64,000 bases of DNA from Nematostella vectensis (Eukaryota; Cnidaria; Anthozoa; Actiniaria; Edwardsiidae), in assembly GCF_932526225.1 (NCBI RefSeq), contig NC_064038.1, positions 6,413,822 to 6,477,821 of the forward strand, given 5' to 3'. The translations under genes and the position numbers were made by a program. This document shows, piece after piece, positions 49,913-63,021 of this stretch. Below the pieces are notes generated by a model. The model worked only from the letters and a program-made list of their open reading frames with translations. It was not told where the DNA came from and ran no database searches. Positions within the stretch are counted from its first letter, which is position 1. Each line of letters begins with the position of its first letter.

Positions 49913-52900
49913 ATGGCGGCGGCCACCAAAGTGAGACGGGCTTTTTGCTCGTTTTCTCAATATTTCCCAAAAAGAGGCCTCCGACATTTTTCCAAAGCAA
50001 CGATATATGCACCATCTAATGCCTACCAACAGAAAAATATGGTATGTTATATGTATTTGTCGCAATTACGAGAGTAATTTTGGAGAAACAAATTTGACTT
50101 GGCTGACGAATCACCATATCTCGCTGTGGTTTTGAATGAAACTTTAACTCGTTTTATCCCAAAATTTTTATTTACCAGTCGAATAATCGAACAAGACTTG
50201 GTTCTCGATTCTACTCTTCTGAGGTGAGTAAACGACTCAGAATATAGATATATTTTCATTAGCAACAGTTTTATGGAAGCAGTGGCGACATTTCTTAACA
50301 TATAACTTATTAACTTAACTTGAACAGTCAGCATTGTAGGCAGAAATTCTGGCACTATTTCAACACCATGTGAGAAGCAACAGAATAATTCCACATATGT
50401 CAACCTCTGGGCTAAAAATGGGTTGATTAGATTAAGATTTTCTTTAGACAAAATTAAGGCCAAAATCTTGAAGACGTCCCAACAAACCCAGGAAAGGTCA
50501 CGCCCTATGATAGCCCGATTATCATACTAGTGAAGCTGTCAGGAGTGTAGGCACTATTTACAACAACAGCATTTTCACCTCTTTGGGCACACATTCTTTG
50601 ACTATTGCTTTATAAAAGCGTGTCAAATTGTGCACTTCATCATACATTTCACCAGGGAAACAATCAAATCTTATGTTCTGTGCTAGCTGGAATTTGACTA
50701 TTTTCAAAATCCTAGTAATATCTTCGATAATTTTTAGGCTGGATAATGATATTTGCTAATGATTGAATGCATATTTTTAAAAATTATTAATGTCACATGG
50801 GCTGCGTCAAGCAAAATGACTAAAGCAACATCATAAAAAGAAACTATTTACAATTTCGAATGCCTCTGGTTATTCTATGTTCTAACTACTCTGGTAGTAT
50901 ATTTGCAATCAATCAATCAATCTTTATTTAATTTTTTTAATGTATTTACAATAAGGGAAAAGCCTAAGGCCTAATGCACACTGGCGATATAACGACATAA
51001 CAACATAAGAATTTGACATAATGGCATGAGGGAAAAAGCATGTTTCTTTTTTTAGGTCGTTATCTCCACGTTATTATGTCGACGTTATTGCCATAAGTCG
51101 CACCCTTCACACTTGAAAATAAGGACATAAGAATGCGCGCGCCTATCTTGTTATGTTATTATATTGCCAGTGTGCATCAGGCTCAAGCCAGAGGCTTATC
51201 AGGCTTGGTCAGCAAAGAATGTAACACATAGAGCAAATATAGATTATCTCTGATATTTTATTTGGATCCATGTTGAATCAGTCAAAATCAATGCAAAATT
51301 GTCGAAAAACGTTTTACTTCAGCCAAGAGCGGTAACATTGATACCAGGAGATGGCATTGGGCCAGAGATTTCAAACTCTGTCAAGGAAGTATTTGCTGCT
51401 GCCAATGTGAGTAATGTTTCTGTAAGAATGATTTCTGTCGTTTTTGTTCTGTGGTATGCCTCTGTGAGAAATACACACACCTTATTGACTGATTGTGAGT
51501 GAATGATTGTGATTGGGCTGTGTTCTCATGAACTCGAGAATGTCCATTGTTTTATGGCCCAAAAGCAAAGCTTGTAAGTTCTTGTACAGCTGAGAGGTTG
51601 GTTCTCACTTGGACATAAGTGCAAGCGCAGCGCACATAATTTTCCAATTATCACTTGGGCGCAAGTGCAAGAGCAATAGAATACAACTGCTTGATTTTCT
51701 TGATCCTGTGTTTTACCAATTCTCACTTGTGTTGCTCTTCCTATTGCACTTACACTTGTGCTTACGTCCTAGTGAGAACCAGCCTTAAGCAAACAAGGTT
51801 AATTAATAGATAAATTGTATTGACAGCATTTTGAGAGAGTTTTTCTTTGCAAGGTATTGTGTTTCTGAGTGGGGATTATTATATGTTGTCATTTCTTCCC
51901 CTGCATCTCTAAAGTTCTACCACACATTTTAGATAATGTTTATAAATGAACATTTCATTAGTATATACACACAGGAATCAGGTTTGAGAAACATAACATA
52001 ACATTTTTAATAAAATGGTAGGTTAGTGGTGTTTCGCTAGGTTATTTTTCAAATTTTTAGGGAAGTTGGGTAAATTTACAAATGCCCAAAAAGTAAAAAC
52101 TTTAAAGGAACGTTTTGTTATTGTGTGTTTTGCTAGGTTATTTTTCAACTTTAAAGGTTGGGTTGGGTAAATGCATAAATGCCTAAAAAAGGAAACTTGT
52201 AAGGAACGTTTTGTTATTGTGTGCTTTGCTAGGTTATTTTTCAACTTTAAAGGTTGGGTTGGGTAAATGCATAAATGCCTAAAAAGGAAACTTGTAAGGA
52301 ACGTTTTGTTATTGTGTGCTTTGCTAAGGTTCCTATTGTGTGGGAGGAAGTGAGTGTGACCCCAATTATCCTTCCCGATGGCCGCACCACCATTCCCCCA
52401 GCAGCCATCAACTCAATGAACAAGAACAAGATTGGCCTCAAAGGTTAGACCTGCTTACAGGATATACAAGTTCATGATTGAATTGTGTGTTATCCTTTAC
52501 CTATATCTTATTCCAAACCTTACACTTACTTGTACTAATTTCCATGTTTTTTTTGGCAATTGAACACTGTGCTTAGTACCAATTGATTATCAGAAATTTG
52601 AGGAATATATAAGGCATCCATTTAAAAAGGAACGCCATTAATCTAGATATATATAACGGACACTCCCAAATGAAAGTCCTGAATTTCAAATTCTTCACTC
52701 AAACTCTAAATAAAACTCCATTTAGAAGACACCTCCAAATTATAGACTCATTTGTGGTCCATGCTTTGGGGTTTGTCTCTTGGTTAATATTTTGTCCATT
52801 TACAGGTCCCCTTGAAACAAAGATTGGAAAAGGACATGTGTCTCTCAATCTCACACTAAGAAAGTAATTGTCATTCTGATTGTTTTTTTTTTTATTAAAG

Positions 52901-55900
52901 ACAATGCAATATTTTTGTTACATTATACCTTTTACAAGGAAGGGATAAAAGCTCATCACATTTTCTCACAAAACAACAACAAAAAAATATTAAAGTTGTT
53001 GTTGGCTGAAAAATAGACATGTTGCAAATGGGCTTTTTCCACAGCTAGTCTTTGGGTGGTTGTACTGGAAAGCATGAACTTTAAAAAGATATTTTTTTGT
53101 AATATTTTTTTTTAATATTAATTAACTGTGTCACCCAGAATATGGAATAGGTTGAGCTCCTTTGCAATTGTGTAAACAATTCAAGTAATAAGCTTTTTTT
53201 TCTTTAGGGATTCTAGAGGTCCATTCATTTGCTATGAGTAAAACAGCAACCACCTGTCTGTTTAGCTGCAAAAGCCCTTTTTTATAAATGAATCTTAACT
53301 TTTTCAGTTCCTTCAGTTCCATATACTGTATATGTCATTTGAATCCAATGTTGATTTTACGTACACATACACATTTTGGAAATTTTACTCAATCCATGAC
53401 AATTAACTACTCCTGATAATCTATTATTATTTACTGTCTTGTTTAGGACATTTGAGCTTTATGCAAATGTGCGTCCTTGCCGGTCAATTGAGGGATATCC
53501 TACTGCTTACAATGACGTTAACCTGGTTACCATCAGGGAAAACACAGAGGGAGAATACAGTGGCATTGAGCACGAGGTAAGGCACTCCTTCAATAGGAAA
53601 GTTCTGTCACCAATTGAAGAAAAATTTGTTCACCAAAATGTGTGTTGCATTCCTATAGTTCATGTCCATAACCTATAGCCTATGCCATCCTCACCTACAC
53701 TTCAAACTGCCCTATGCAGTTTGTAGACGTGAGTTTGTGTTAGCGTGTAAGCACTGTGACTGGAGATGGTACCACATGCCATCACCCACAGTGTTTTTTC
53801 ATGTTTTCCCTATACAATACATAACACAGTGTGTTTTGGGAGATAGGACGTCAAACTTAACATCCTCTTATCTGAAAAGACAAGGCATTCACAGTCCCCA
53901 ATGGAGAGAGAAAAGTTTTTGCATCCCCTCTCCCCCCCCCCCCCCCCAAAAAAAAAAAAAAACACTGGCTTTAAAAGCAAAGCCCCTGCCACTGAGCTAT
54001 TGCTGCTCTCTAATAAATCAATAACTTTTAACTTTTAATCAATAATGTTGAAATTCTTCCTGTTTCTATGTTAGATTTATTGCTGATGTGTGGGTACTGG
54101 AATGAGTATCATTCCATGCTTACTTGCCCCTGTGATAGGGAATCTCCCATCTCGCTATAAGTGTACAGTGGAACCTGGATTTTACAATATATGCCCCGGG
54201 AGAAAGAAATGCATTGTCAAATTGAGGTTTCGTTACAAATAGGTCCTGGGTTTTTTGATATAAAGGAAAATCAATTGAAAATATAATTGTAGTGAGGTCA
54301 GGTTAATTATCAAATTTTACAAAATAATAATATTGCTGTATTCTGTGAAAGACTGTACAGTTACTCTCTGTAAGACTGTAATCTGTATTTAACAAATCAA
54401 AATAGTCAAATCAAAATATCGATTAAAACAGAGATCAACTCTAAACTGGAAAAAAAACCCTATTAAAACAGTGATCAATTCTAAACTGGAAAAAAAACCT
54501 ATTAAGTGGAAACATCTTAGGGTCCTGACCCCGTACGCAGTTCTGCTCAAGGTTAAACCAATCAGCTATCGAGCTATGATTTGGGGTTTGCACGGCGCAG
54601 ATCTGCGCGGTTTGAGCCAATCAGACGTTATAGATCTCGGTGACATCAAGGAGGTGTTGACATATAATAACCAGACTACTCTGTATGACATAAATATCTG
54701 GTTATTACACGTCAACAGGGGTAAAGCCTTTGTTAATTCTCAAACAAAAGGTAAAACAAAACCTCTGAAAGTCTGAACGAAAACACCTTCCTTTGACTAA
54801 ATACAATAAGCTAAAAAGGAGCGACATTATTTTCACAGGTCCTCTTTTATTATTATAGTTTCTCAAATTGATACTTTTTGTGTTTGATATGTGTATTATT
54901 TTTAGCTTACTTGAAAGGTGCTAATTTGGCGGGATTGTTTTGGCGCGTTAAGAACAGTGTTCTCAAATACTGGAACTTCCTTCGTGTATCTCCTCCTTAG
55001 AGTTCATCGATTAACTCCAATATAATGCCTTCCTTATTTTCGGAGTTTATGATATTTCTTTGAATACCTTGTATCCCAGAAGAGTCCTTGCGTTAATTTC
55101 CAATTTCAACTGGAAGCTTGGCAAGCCTTAATCGGCCACGGCGGACTTGTTACTTTGCTTTCGTTGTAAATGCGCATTCAACCATACAAATATCCATCTT
55201 TGGTCGCTTAATAGTAAACTCGGAATGATCAAGCCGGCTATAACGCGAGGCAACGCGAGTTGGAGTGCTTATCATTGCAAGTGGTCACAAGACACAAAGC
55301 GCAGTCCTGCGCTTGCATTAGCCAATGATGATACAATTATTCACTTCCTTTAGCGCAGGACTGCTCATGTATCAGCGAATCCCGTATTTAGCGTGATATC
55401 GGAACCCACGTGAACTGCTACCTAGCGCCTGGTTAATTAACCTGGTTAATCTACTCGGCTTAGTTTCGTATTTTAACTCAAACATATTGATTAAAAATAA
55501 ACTTCTCACTACATCCAGAGTACTTTTCAATTATCTGTTAAGGACTCGCTTATTTTGAGAAATTTTGGGCTCGTTATGAAAGTAACGCGAAACGGCAAAA
55601 CTTGAGCGCAGCCCTGCGCTCGCATTAGCCAATAATGATACAATTATTCACTTCCTGTTGCGCAGGACTGCTCATGTATCAGCGAATCCCGTATTTAGCG
55701 TAATACCGGAACCCACGTGAACTGGTAACAGAGACGTGGTTCTTAGCGCAGAGCAGAATTTTACGAGTGTTGCTACTTTGGTCTTGGGACTACACATCTC
55801 AATGTTAACCTATCCTTATCATGTTACTTACATGATACCTTTTAATTCGAGTTGAAACAGTATTTAGGCATAACAGTTTATTCAGAACAAGTCCAACAGC

Positions 55901-58900
55901 ATTTTCGTCGGGTAAATTTGGATGCTTTAACGTGCTCGCTGCTCGAAGCTGTGAACATGAGACTCTATCTGCTACAAAAGGTCAAATTACGCAATGCGTG
56001 CAATCGCTTTCACAAATGAATCTACCTCTCATCTAATAAATGTATTTGTATTTTGGGCTTTCTTTCCAAACGCATTAATATATTTAGAGGAGAAATATTC
56101 ACGCTTTACTTGACTACGTACGCGTGTAGAAGGAATTTGACCTTGCTAACAAAACCACAATTTGACAGATAGTGCTTGTTGTCAATTAACACCTTGGCTA
56201 CTAGATAAGGCTCTGACAAAACAAATAGATTAGTGCAGTGACACGATGGGTTCCGATATCACGCTAAATACGGGATTCGCTGATACATGAGCAGTCCTGC
56301 GCAACAGGAAGTGAATAATTGTATCATTATTGGCTAATGCGAGAGCAGGACTGCGCTTTGTGTTTTGTGACCACTTGCAATGATAAGCACTCCAACTCGC
56401 GTTGCTTCACGTTATAGCCGGCTTTATCATACTATTGTTATTTTTGATTTGATAAGATAACAGCCGCTTTGCTAACAGTGAAGTAAAAAATATCTTGAAA
56501 GATAAGCACAAAACGGTGCAGTCGTGCGCGAAACTCGTAATTAACTCACAAGTTTTCCCGTTTCGCATCACTTTCATAACTATAGATGAAAGTGATGCGA
56601 AACGGGAAAACTTGTGAGTTAATTACGAGTTTCGCGCACGACTGCACCGTTTTGTGCTTATCTTTCAAGATATTTTTTACTTCACTGTTAGCAAAGCGGC
56701 TGTTATCTTATCAAATCAAAAATAACAATAGTATGATAAAGCCGGCTATAACATGAAGCAACGCGAGTTGGAGTGCTTATCATTGCAAGTGGTCACAAGA
56801 CACAAAGCGCAGTCCTGCTCTCGCATTAGCCAATAATGATACAATTATTCACTTCCTGTTGCGCAGGACTGCTCATGTATCAGCGAATCCCGTATTTAGC
56901 GTGATATCGGAACCCATCGTGTCACTGCACTAATCTATTTGTTTTGTCAGAGCCTTATCTAGTAGCCAAGGTGTTAATTGACAACAAGCACTATCTGTCA
57001 AATTGTGGTTTTGTTAGCAAGGTCAAATTCCTTCTACACGCGTACGTAGTCAAGTAAAGCGTGAATATTTCTCCTCTAAATATATTAATGCGTTTGGAAA
57101 GAAAGCCCAAGATACAAATACATTTATTAGATGAGAGGTAGATTCATTTGTGAAAGCGATTGCACGCATTGCGTAATTTGACCTTTTGTAGCAGATAGAG
57201 TCTCATGTTCACAGCTTCGAGCAGCGAGCACGTTAAAGCATCCAAATTTACCCGACGAAAATGCTGTTGGACTTGTTCTGAATAAACTGTTATGCCTAAA
57301 TACTGTTTCAACTCGAATTAAAAGGTATCATGTAAGTAACATGATAAGGATAGGTTAACATTGAGATGTGTAGTCCCAAGACCAAAGTAGCAACACTCGT
57401 AAAATTCTGCTCTGCGCTAAGAACCACGTCTCTGTTACCAGTTCACGTGGGTTCCGGTATTACGCTAAATACGGGATTCGCTGATACATGAGCAGTCCTG
57501 CGCAACAGGAAGTGAATAATTGTATCATTATTGGCTAATGCGAGCGCAGGGCTGCGCTCAAGTTTTGCCGTTTCGCGTTACTTTCATAACGAGCCCAAAA
57601 TTTCTCAAAATAAGCGAGTCCTTAACAGATAATTGAAAAGTACTCTGGATGTAGTGAGAAGTTTATTTTTAATCAATATGTTTGAGTTAAAATACGAAAC
57701 TAAGCCGAGTAGATTAACCAGGTTAATTAACCAGGCGCTAGGTAGCAGTTCACGTGGGTTCCGATATCACGCTAAATACGGGATTCGCTGATACATGAGC
57801 AGTCCTGCGCTAAAGGAAGTGAATAATTGTATCATCATTGGCAAATGCAAGCGCAGGACTGCGCTTTGTGTCTTGTGACCACTTGCAATAATAAGCACTC
57901 CAACTCGCGTTGCCTCGCGTTATAGCCGGCTTGATCATTCCGAGTTTACTATTAAGCGACCAAAGATGGATATTTGTATGGTTGCATGCGCATTTACAAC
58001 GAAAGCAAAGTAACAAGTCCGCCGTGGCCGATTAAGGCTTGCCAAGCTTCCAGTTGAAATTGGAAAATAACGCAAGGACTCTTCTGGGATACAAGGTATT
58101 CAAAGAAATATCATAAACTCCGAAAATAAGGAAGGCATTATATTGGAGTTAATCGATGAACTCTAAGGAGGAGATACACGAAGGAAGTTCCAGTATTTGA
58201 GAACACTGTTCTTAACGCGCCAAAACAATCCCGCCAAATTAGCACCTTTCAAGTAAGCTAAAAATAATACACATATCAAACACAAAAAGTATCAATTTGA
58301 GAAACTATAATAATAAAAGAGGACCTGTGAAAATAATGTCGCTCCTTTTTAGCTTATTGTATTTAGTCAAAGGAAGGTGTTTTCGTTCAGACTTTCAGAG
58401 GTTTTGTTTTACCTTTTGTTTGAGAATTAACAAAGGCTTTACCCCTGTTGACATGTAATAACCAGATATTTATGTCATACAGAGTAGTCTGGTTATTGTA
58501 TGTCAACACCTCCTTGATGTCACCGAGATCTATAACGTCTGATTGGCTCAAACCGCGCAGATCTGGGCCGTGCAAACCCCAAATCATAGCTCGATAGCTG
58601 ATTGGTTTAACCTTGAGCAGAACTGCGTACGGGGTCAGGACCCTAAGATGTTTCCACTTAATAGGTTTTTTTTCCAGTTTAGAATTGATCACTGTTTTAA
58701 GTGGAATCTTAGGGTCCTGGCCCCATACGCAGTTCTGCTCAAGGTTACACCAATCAGCTATCAAGCTATGATTTGGGGTTTGCATGGCGCAGATCTGCAC
58801 AGTTTGAGCCAATCAGATGTTTAGATCTTGGTGACATCAAGGAGCTGTTGACATACAATATCCAGACTACTCTGTATGATATAAATATCTGGTTATTACA

Positions 58901-61900
58901 TGTCAACAGAGGTCAAAGCCCTTGTTACTTCTCAAACAAAAAGGTTTAACATTGGTAAAACAACACCGGAGTCTGTGAACGAAAACACCATCCTTTGACT
59001 AAATACAATAAGCTAGAAATGAGCGACATTATTTCCACAGGTCTTCTTTTATTATTATAGTTTCTCAAATTGATTCTCTTTGTGTTTGATATGTGTATTT
59101 TTTAGCTTACTTGAAGGGTGCTAATTTGGCGGGATTGTTTTGGGCGAGTAACAACTGTACTGTATGTGTTTGATGGGTGTCTTGAGTTTTTTTTCATTGT
59201 TGATATAGATAGAATCATTAATATCGTTGTATGGAGGTCAAAATTACTCTTGGTAGACCATATATGTATCGTAAAATCAAGAATATCGTTGTATCCAATA
59301 TAGTAAGATCAAGGTAATTTCTTATACATTTCACTGTATTTTTGCCGGGAGAAAGGAACACCATCGTAAAATCGAGGTTCCACTGTATTTCTATTTTTTT
59401 TCAGGTTGTGAATGGGGTTGTGCAGAGTATTAAACTGATCACCAGGAAGGCATCAATGAGGGTGGCTGAGTTTGCATTCAGCTATGCCAAGGCCAACAAC
59501 AGGGGTTCTGTTGTTGCTGTCCACAAGGCAAACATTATGTGAGCTGAGTGAAGAGTACTGTATTTCTATTTACTCTGCCAACAACAATTTCCAACAGTGA
59601 AATCAACTTCTGGCTTGCATTGTCCAAAGTCCTCATAACGTTGCCATTTGCTTGCCCTGAAATGTTTTCCAAGCACACCACCTCTCTCCATAAGGCACTG
59701 ACCAAACAAATAGCACAAAGGGTTATTCAGTTAATTTGAATGATGGAAGCCAGAAAGAATTTAGCAGTCTGGAATTATTGAAAAGAGTTTGTAGAATGTT
59801 GAAAGTTGCAGTACAGTGTTAAGTCACAGATCCTTCAAATCTATAAACATTCCTTCAGTTAGTATGACTCTATTAAACCGGTGTTGAGTTTGAAGGGTAG
59901 TATACACCACACAAGTAAAACAGAACATACATACAATTTTAGGATGGGTACGATGCTTAATTGACAAAGTGTAGTTTTCAGCTGTAGTCAGTGTGTGTAT
60001 ATCCAACATTAAGCTCAACTATGTCGTCTGGTTTTATTGGATTGTATGCTATTTATTGCTTAAGTTTCTATGATTTCTTTTGGCATTGTTGTCATTGTAT
60101 TTTTTCTATTTTTTAGGCGGCGCTCTGATGGACTATTCCTGCAGTGTTGCCGTGAAGTTGCTGAGAAGAACAAGGATATAAGATACAGTGAAATGTATCT
60201 GGACACTACCTGCCTCAATGTGAGTATAAGATGACATAGATGTTTGAACACTTTTTTTAACACAGCAGGCCATTGAATAGGGTAGGGACTTTGACTTTCT
60301 CAGTTTTAGGCAGGAAATATTTTCAACTTGCCGTTATTGTTATTCTTATTGGTCTTAATGATGTCTATATTGTTGTTTTTGTTGAGATTAGTTATAACTT
60401 GTTATTTCAAACTCTCTGTATTTATCAGATGGTAAAAGACCCAAGTCAGTTTGATGTTCTTGTCATGCCGAATCTGTATGGAGACATTCTCAGGTATAAT
60501 CTTACTTGGAAAAAAAAGAAGTGAACAGCTTCTTGAAAAGTTTGTACATTAATATGGCTGATAAAAGAGTCCTATAAGTTTATTTTAAAGCACTTTCTGA
60601 TTAGCGCTTACCTTTCTCCTACTCTTACATCTTATTCTGACCACAGAACATCATAAATTCTTTCCCTAGTGATCTCTGCGCTGGGCTTGTTGGCGGCCTA
60701 GGTGTCACGCCTAGTGGGAATATCGGTGCTGATAATGTTGCTATATTTGAGTCGGTAAGTAGAAATGTGCTGAAGCAATCTCTACAGTGATAAAACAAGA
60801 GTTTCAATCATAGTTACTAGTTCGCCAGCATTTGTAACAATTCCCCACTATACATTATGTCAAGCACTTGTCTTGTTGAGGTCACTGTAGGTACAGATGT
60901 AGCTACATAGATTGCTTCTCGCATATAGAAAAAGTAGCCGCCCCATGCCTGTCGATCTGGAGCCACCTGGCAAGCAGTATGTCTTGTTCCTCGCCAAGAA
61001 GAGATTTTACCTCCCTTTTATTTGGCGAGTTATAGTGCCGCAAGTATTACCTACGATCTTAGGAAATTTGATGGTGGCCCGTTAAGCAGGACGTTAGGGA
61101 ACGCTAGATAGAGTTTTCCATGCGTGTGACATGGGTTTTTATTGTAAAGATACCGCAATTGCTACACGGAAATCCAAAGCCAAGACAAAAAGCCAAAGCC
61201 AAAAGTTGTTGTTGTGGTTTTGCTATCGCAGTAAAACTCTTCTTGGTCTGATCAACGATCGTACAAGTTTTACCGGTCAAAACTTTACTCTATTTCGGTA
61301 TTGTTCCATTGACCAGGTTCACGGAACAGCACCTGATATTGCCAGCCAAGATAAAGCGAACCCCACGGCCCTGCTGCTCAGTGCGGTCATGATGTTACGC
61401 CACATGAAGCTGAATTCTCACGCCGACGCTGTGGAGAAGGCGGTACTCAAGACCATCAGCGAGGGAAAGGTAAGCCATCGTGCGATATCTGCGACATGTT
61501 ACAATGTATGCCGTCATACTATGCGACATGATCTGATGCCATACGACATTATGCGATACCACGCGACATAGTACGATATTTTTAACACCCTATGGCAAAA
61601 TCCCATACCACACGAAATGATGAGACACCATTCGACGTAATCCGATACCATACGACATCGTGCGATACACACGACACGGTGTAATGCCACTCGATAAAAC
61701 ATAATGCAATACCATGTGACGTAGTCAGACACCACACAACATGATACTCTACAATACGACATGATCCTCTACAATACGACATGATCCGCTACAATACGAC
61801 ATGATCCGCTACAATACGACATGATCCTCTACAATACGACATGATACTCTACAATACGACATGATCCTCTACAATACGATATGATACTCTACAATACGAC

Positions 61901-63021
61901 ATGATCCTCTACAATACGACATGATCCTCTACAATACGATATGATACTCTACAATACGACATGATCCTCTACAATACGACATGATCCTCTACAATACGAC
62001 ATGATCCTCTACAATACGACATGATACTCTACAATACGACATGATCCTCTACAATACGATATGATACTCTACAATACGACATGATCCACTACAATACGAC
62101 ATGATCCGCTACAATACGACATAATCCGCTACAATACGACATGATCCTCTACAATACGACATGATCCGCTACAATACGACATGATCCACTACAATACGAC
62201 ATGATCCTCTACAATACGATATGATACTCTACAATAAGACATGATCCACTACAATACGACATGATCCGCTACAATACGACATAATCCGCTACAATACGAC
62301 ATGATCCTCTACAATACGACATGATCCTCTACAATACGACATGATGCGATACCATGCGACATCGTACGATATTTTCGAAGACTCGCTCGTTCATTTTTAG
62401 CCACAAGCCACTCTTGAATAAAATCCCGTACGTCGCATAGATACGACATGGTAATCTTCATCGTACGATGTTTACAGCGCGGTAGCAAGCTATACAATAC
62501 TATGCGATGCATGTTTCCATATGCCGGATCAGCCCGCTACTGGCAAATCACACTATCTATGGACTCACGAGTCCATTCGGGCCCAAGAAATATTTGTCAA
62601 GAGAGGATTCATCAGAACTTCGGGCAGTCCACCGCCAAAAATTATGTACCAAAATGATTATCGTGGTTTTACATAGCTTTAGGGAATAGCTTTTGATATA
62701 TGTTGAAATGAGGTCGGTATTGTCTACACCGCCGTGGGAAAAGATTTGTCAAAGATTGTGAATTTATACAGGAATGCTATAGATCTGAAATTGATATCGA
62801 AAATAATCGAGAAAAACATTGTAAAAACTGTCCGATATTCTGATGGAACTTATCTTAATTGTTATATTCAAAGACATTTATATATATTTAACAATATATA
62901 TAACATAAGTGTTTCCTAGCGCGATTTTTTTTTTTGGTATTTGTTTCAGATGATAACGGGTGACCTTGGAGGCAAAGCGAGCTGCTCACAGTTCACCCAA
63001 GAGATATGCCGTCACTTGTAG
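49913..63021 (+). CDS. IDH3A: Isocitrate dehydrogenase [NAD] alpha subunit, mitochondrial
   Basis: Catalytic subunit of the mitochondrial NAD-dependent isocitrate dehydrogenase (TCA cycle, isocitrate to 2-oxoglutarate). Exons are 49913-50041, 50179-50223, 51323-51406, 52329-52443, 52806-52863, 53447-53576, 59405-59538, 60117-60219, 60429-60493, 60670-60754, 61317-61469 and 62950-63021, all in phase; 390 residues (human 366). Residues 1-58 are Arg/Ser-rich without acidic residues until the end, fitting a mitochondrial presequence. Conserved blocks: [28 protein letters not shown] (143-155; R143 and R153 for substrate), [14 protein letters not shown] (173-186), AVHKANIM (K228), NLYGDILSDLCAGL with metal Asp D285 and D289, and VHGTAPDIA. 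Introns 3, 6 and 11 contain unusual repeats described separately. Confidence 0.96.
50969..51182. repeat. Complete MITE family A copy in IDH3A intron 2
   Basis: Left end GCCTAATGCACACTGGCGAT and right end GCCAGTGTGCATCAGGC form inverted repeats of about 30 bases that continue into ACATAACA-rich sequence. Single ends of this family are at 1-52 and 3843-3902. A LINE-tail-like stretch (CAATCAATCAATCTTTATTT) lies just upstream at about 50907. Confidence 0.7.
51597..51786. repeat. MITE with GGTTCTCACT termini in IDH3A intron 3
   Basis: The left end GTTGGTTCTCACTTGGACAT and right end GTCCTAGTGAGAACCAGCC are inverted, and the inner part repeats CTTGCACTTG-like words in both directions. It is about 190 bp long with no coding content. 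Confidence 0.65.
52001..52328 (+). repeat. IDH3A: 96-bp tandem repeat ending at IDH3A exon 4 acceptor
   Basis: Three full units plus a partial one. The acceptor-like AG ends at 52040, 52136, 52232 and finally 52328 (the true acceptor), spaced exactly 96 bases apart. Each unit ends in a pyrimidine-rich TTGTGTGCTTTGCTAG-type 3' splice signal. The first copy is the most diverged (GTGTTTCGCTAG). Confidence 0.9.
54463..58700. repeat. 4.2-kb near-perfect palindrome in IDH3A intron 6
   Basis: Arms of 2,115 bases (54463-56577 and 56586-58700) are inverted copies separated by an 8-base spacer AACTATAG. The coordinates are symmetric to the base at both the centre and the ends. The arms differ at scattered single positions, for example near 54605 versus 58562 and 55164 versus 57985. 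Inside each arm a module with GCGCAGGACTGCTCATGTAT followed by CAGCGAATCCCGTATTTAGC recurs several times in both orientations. No gene is carried; the short ORFs inside mirror each other. Intron 6 of IDH3A (53577-59404) is large mainly because of this insertion. Confidence 0.92.
58686..59150. repeat. Third, diverged copy of the palindrome's outer segment
   Basis: From CTTAGGGTCCTGGCCCCATA onward the sequence follows the left arm's first about 480 bases (54512-54960) in direct orientation, with more substitutions than the two arms have between themselves. It abuts the right arm, making a second inverted pair with a spacer of about 45 bases around 58675. Confidence 0.8.
61480..62380. repeat. 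20-bp minisatellite in IDH3A intron 11
   Basis: The core at 61741-62345 holds about 30 copies of ATGATCCTCTACAATACGAC with variants at the CCTCT position (CCGCT, ACTCT, CCACT) and GAC/GAT. The flanks (61480-61740 and 62345-62380) are decayed versions (ATACGACAT, GCGATACC), suggesting that the array grew out of an older degenerate repeat starting close to the exon 11 donor. Confidence 0.9.

Larger units (their letters stand above)
54164..59387. mobile_element. Mariner/Tigger-like inverted ends around the palindrome
   Basis: TACAGTGGAACCTGGATTTT begins at 54164, and its inverted counterpart, AAATCGAGGTTCCACTGTA, ends at 59387. CAGTGGAACCTCGATT-type ends flanked by TA are typical of Tc1/mariner or pogo-Tigger elements. 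The two ends lie 5.2 kb apart on either side of the palindrome. They may be the ends of one large element, or two separate relics. No transposase ORF is present between them. Confidence 0.45.

Noticed and set aside
54463-58700. Palindrome as assembly artefact
   Set aside because: Not fully excluded, but the arms differ at scattered positions and a third diverged copy exists outside, which a simple fold-back error would not create.
54471-58824. ORFs of 68-141 codons such as those starting [10 protein letters not shown] or [10 protein letters not shown]
   Set aside because: The same peptides appear mirrored in both palindrome arms, with no family motif. They are explained by the inverted repeat inside an intron.
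61741-62345. CRISPR-like array
   Set aside because: The units are contiguous 20-mers without unique spacers, in an animal intron.
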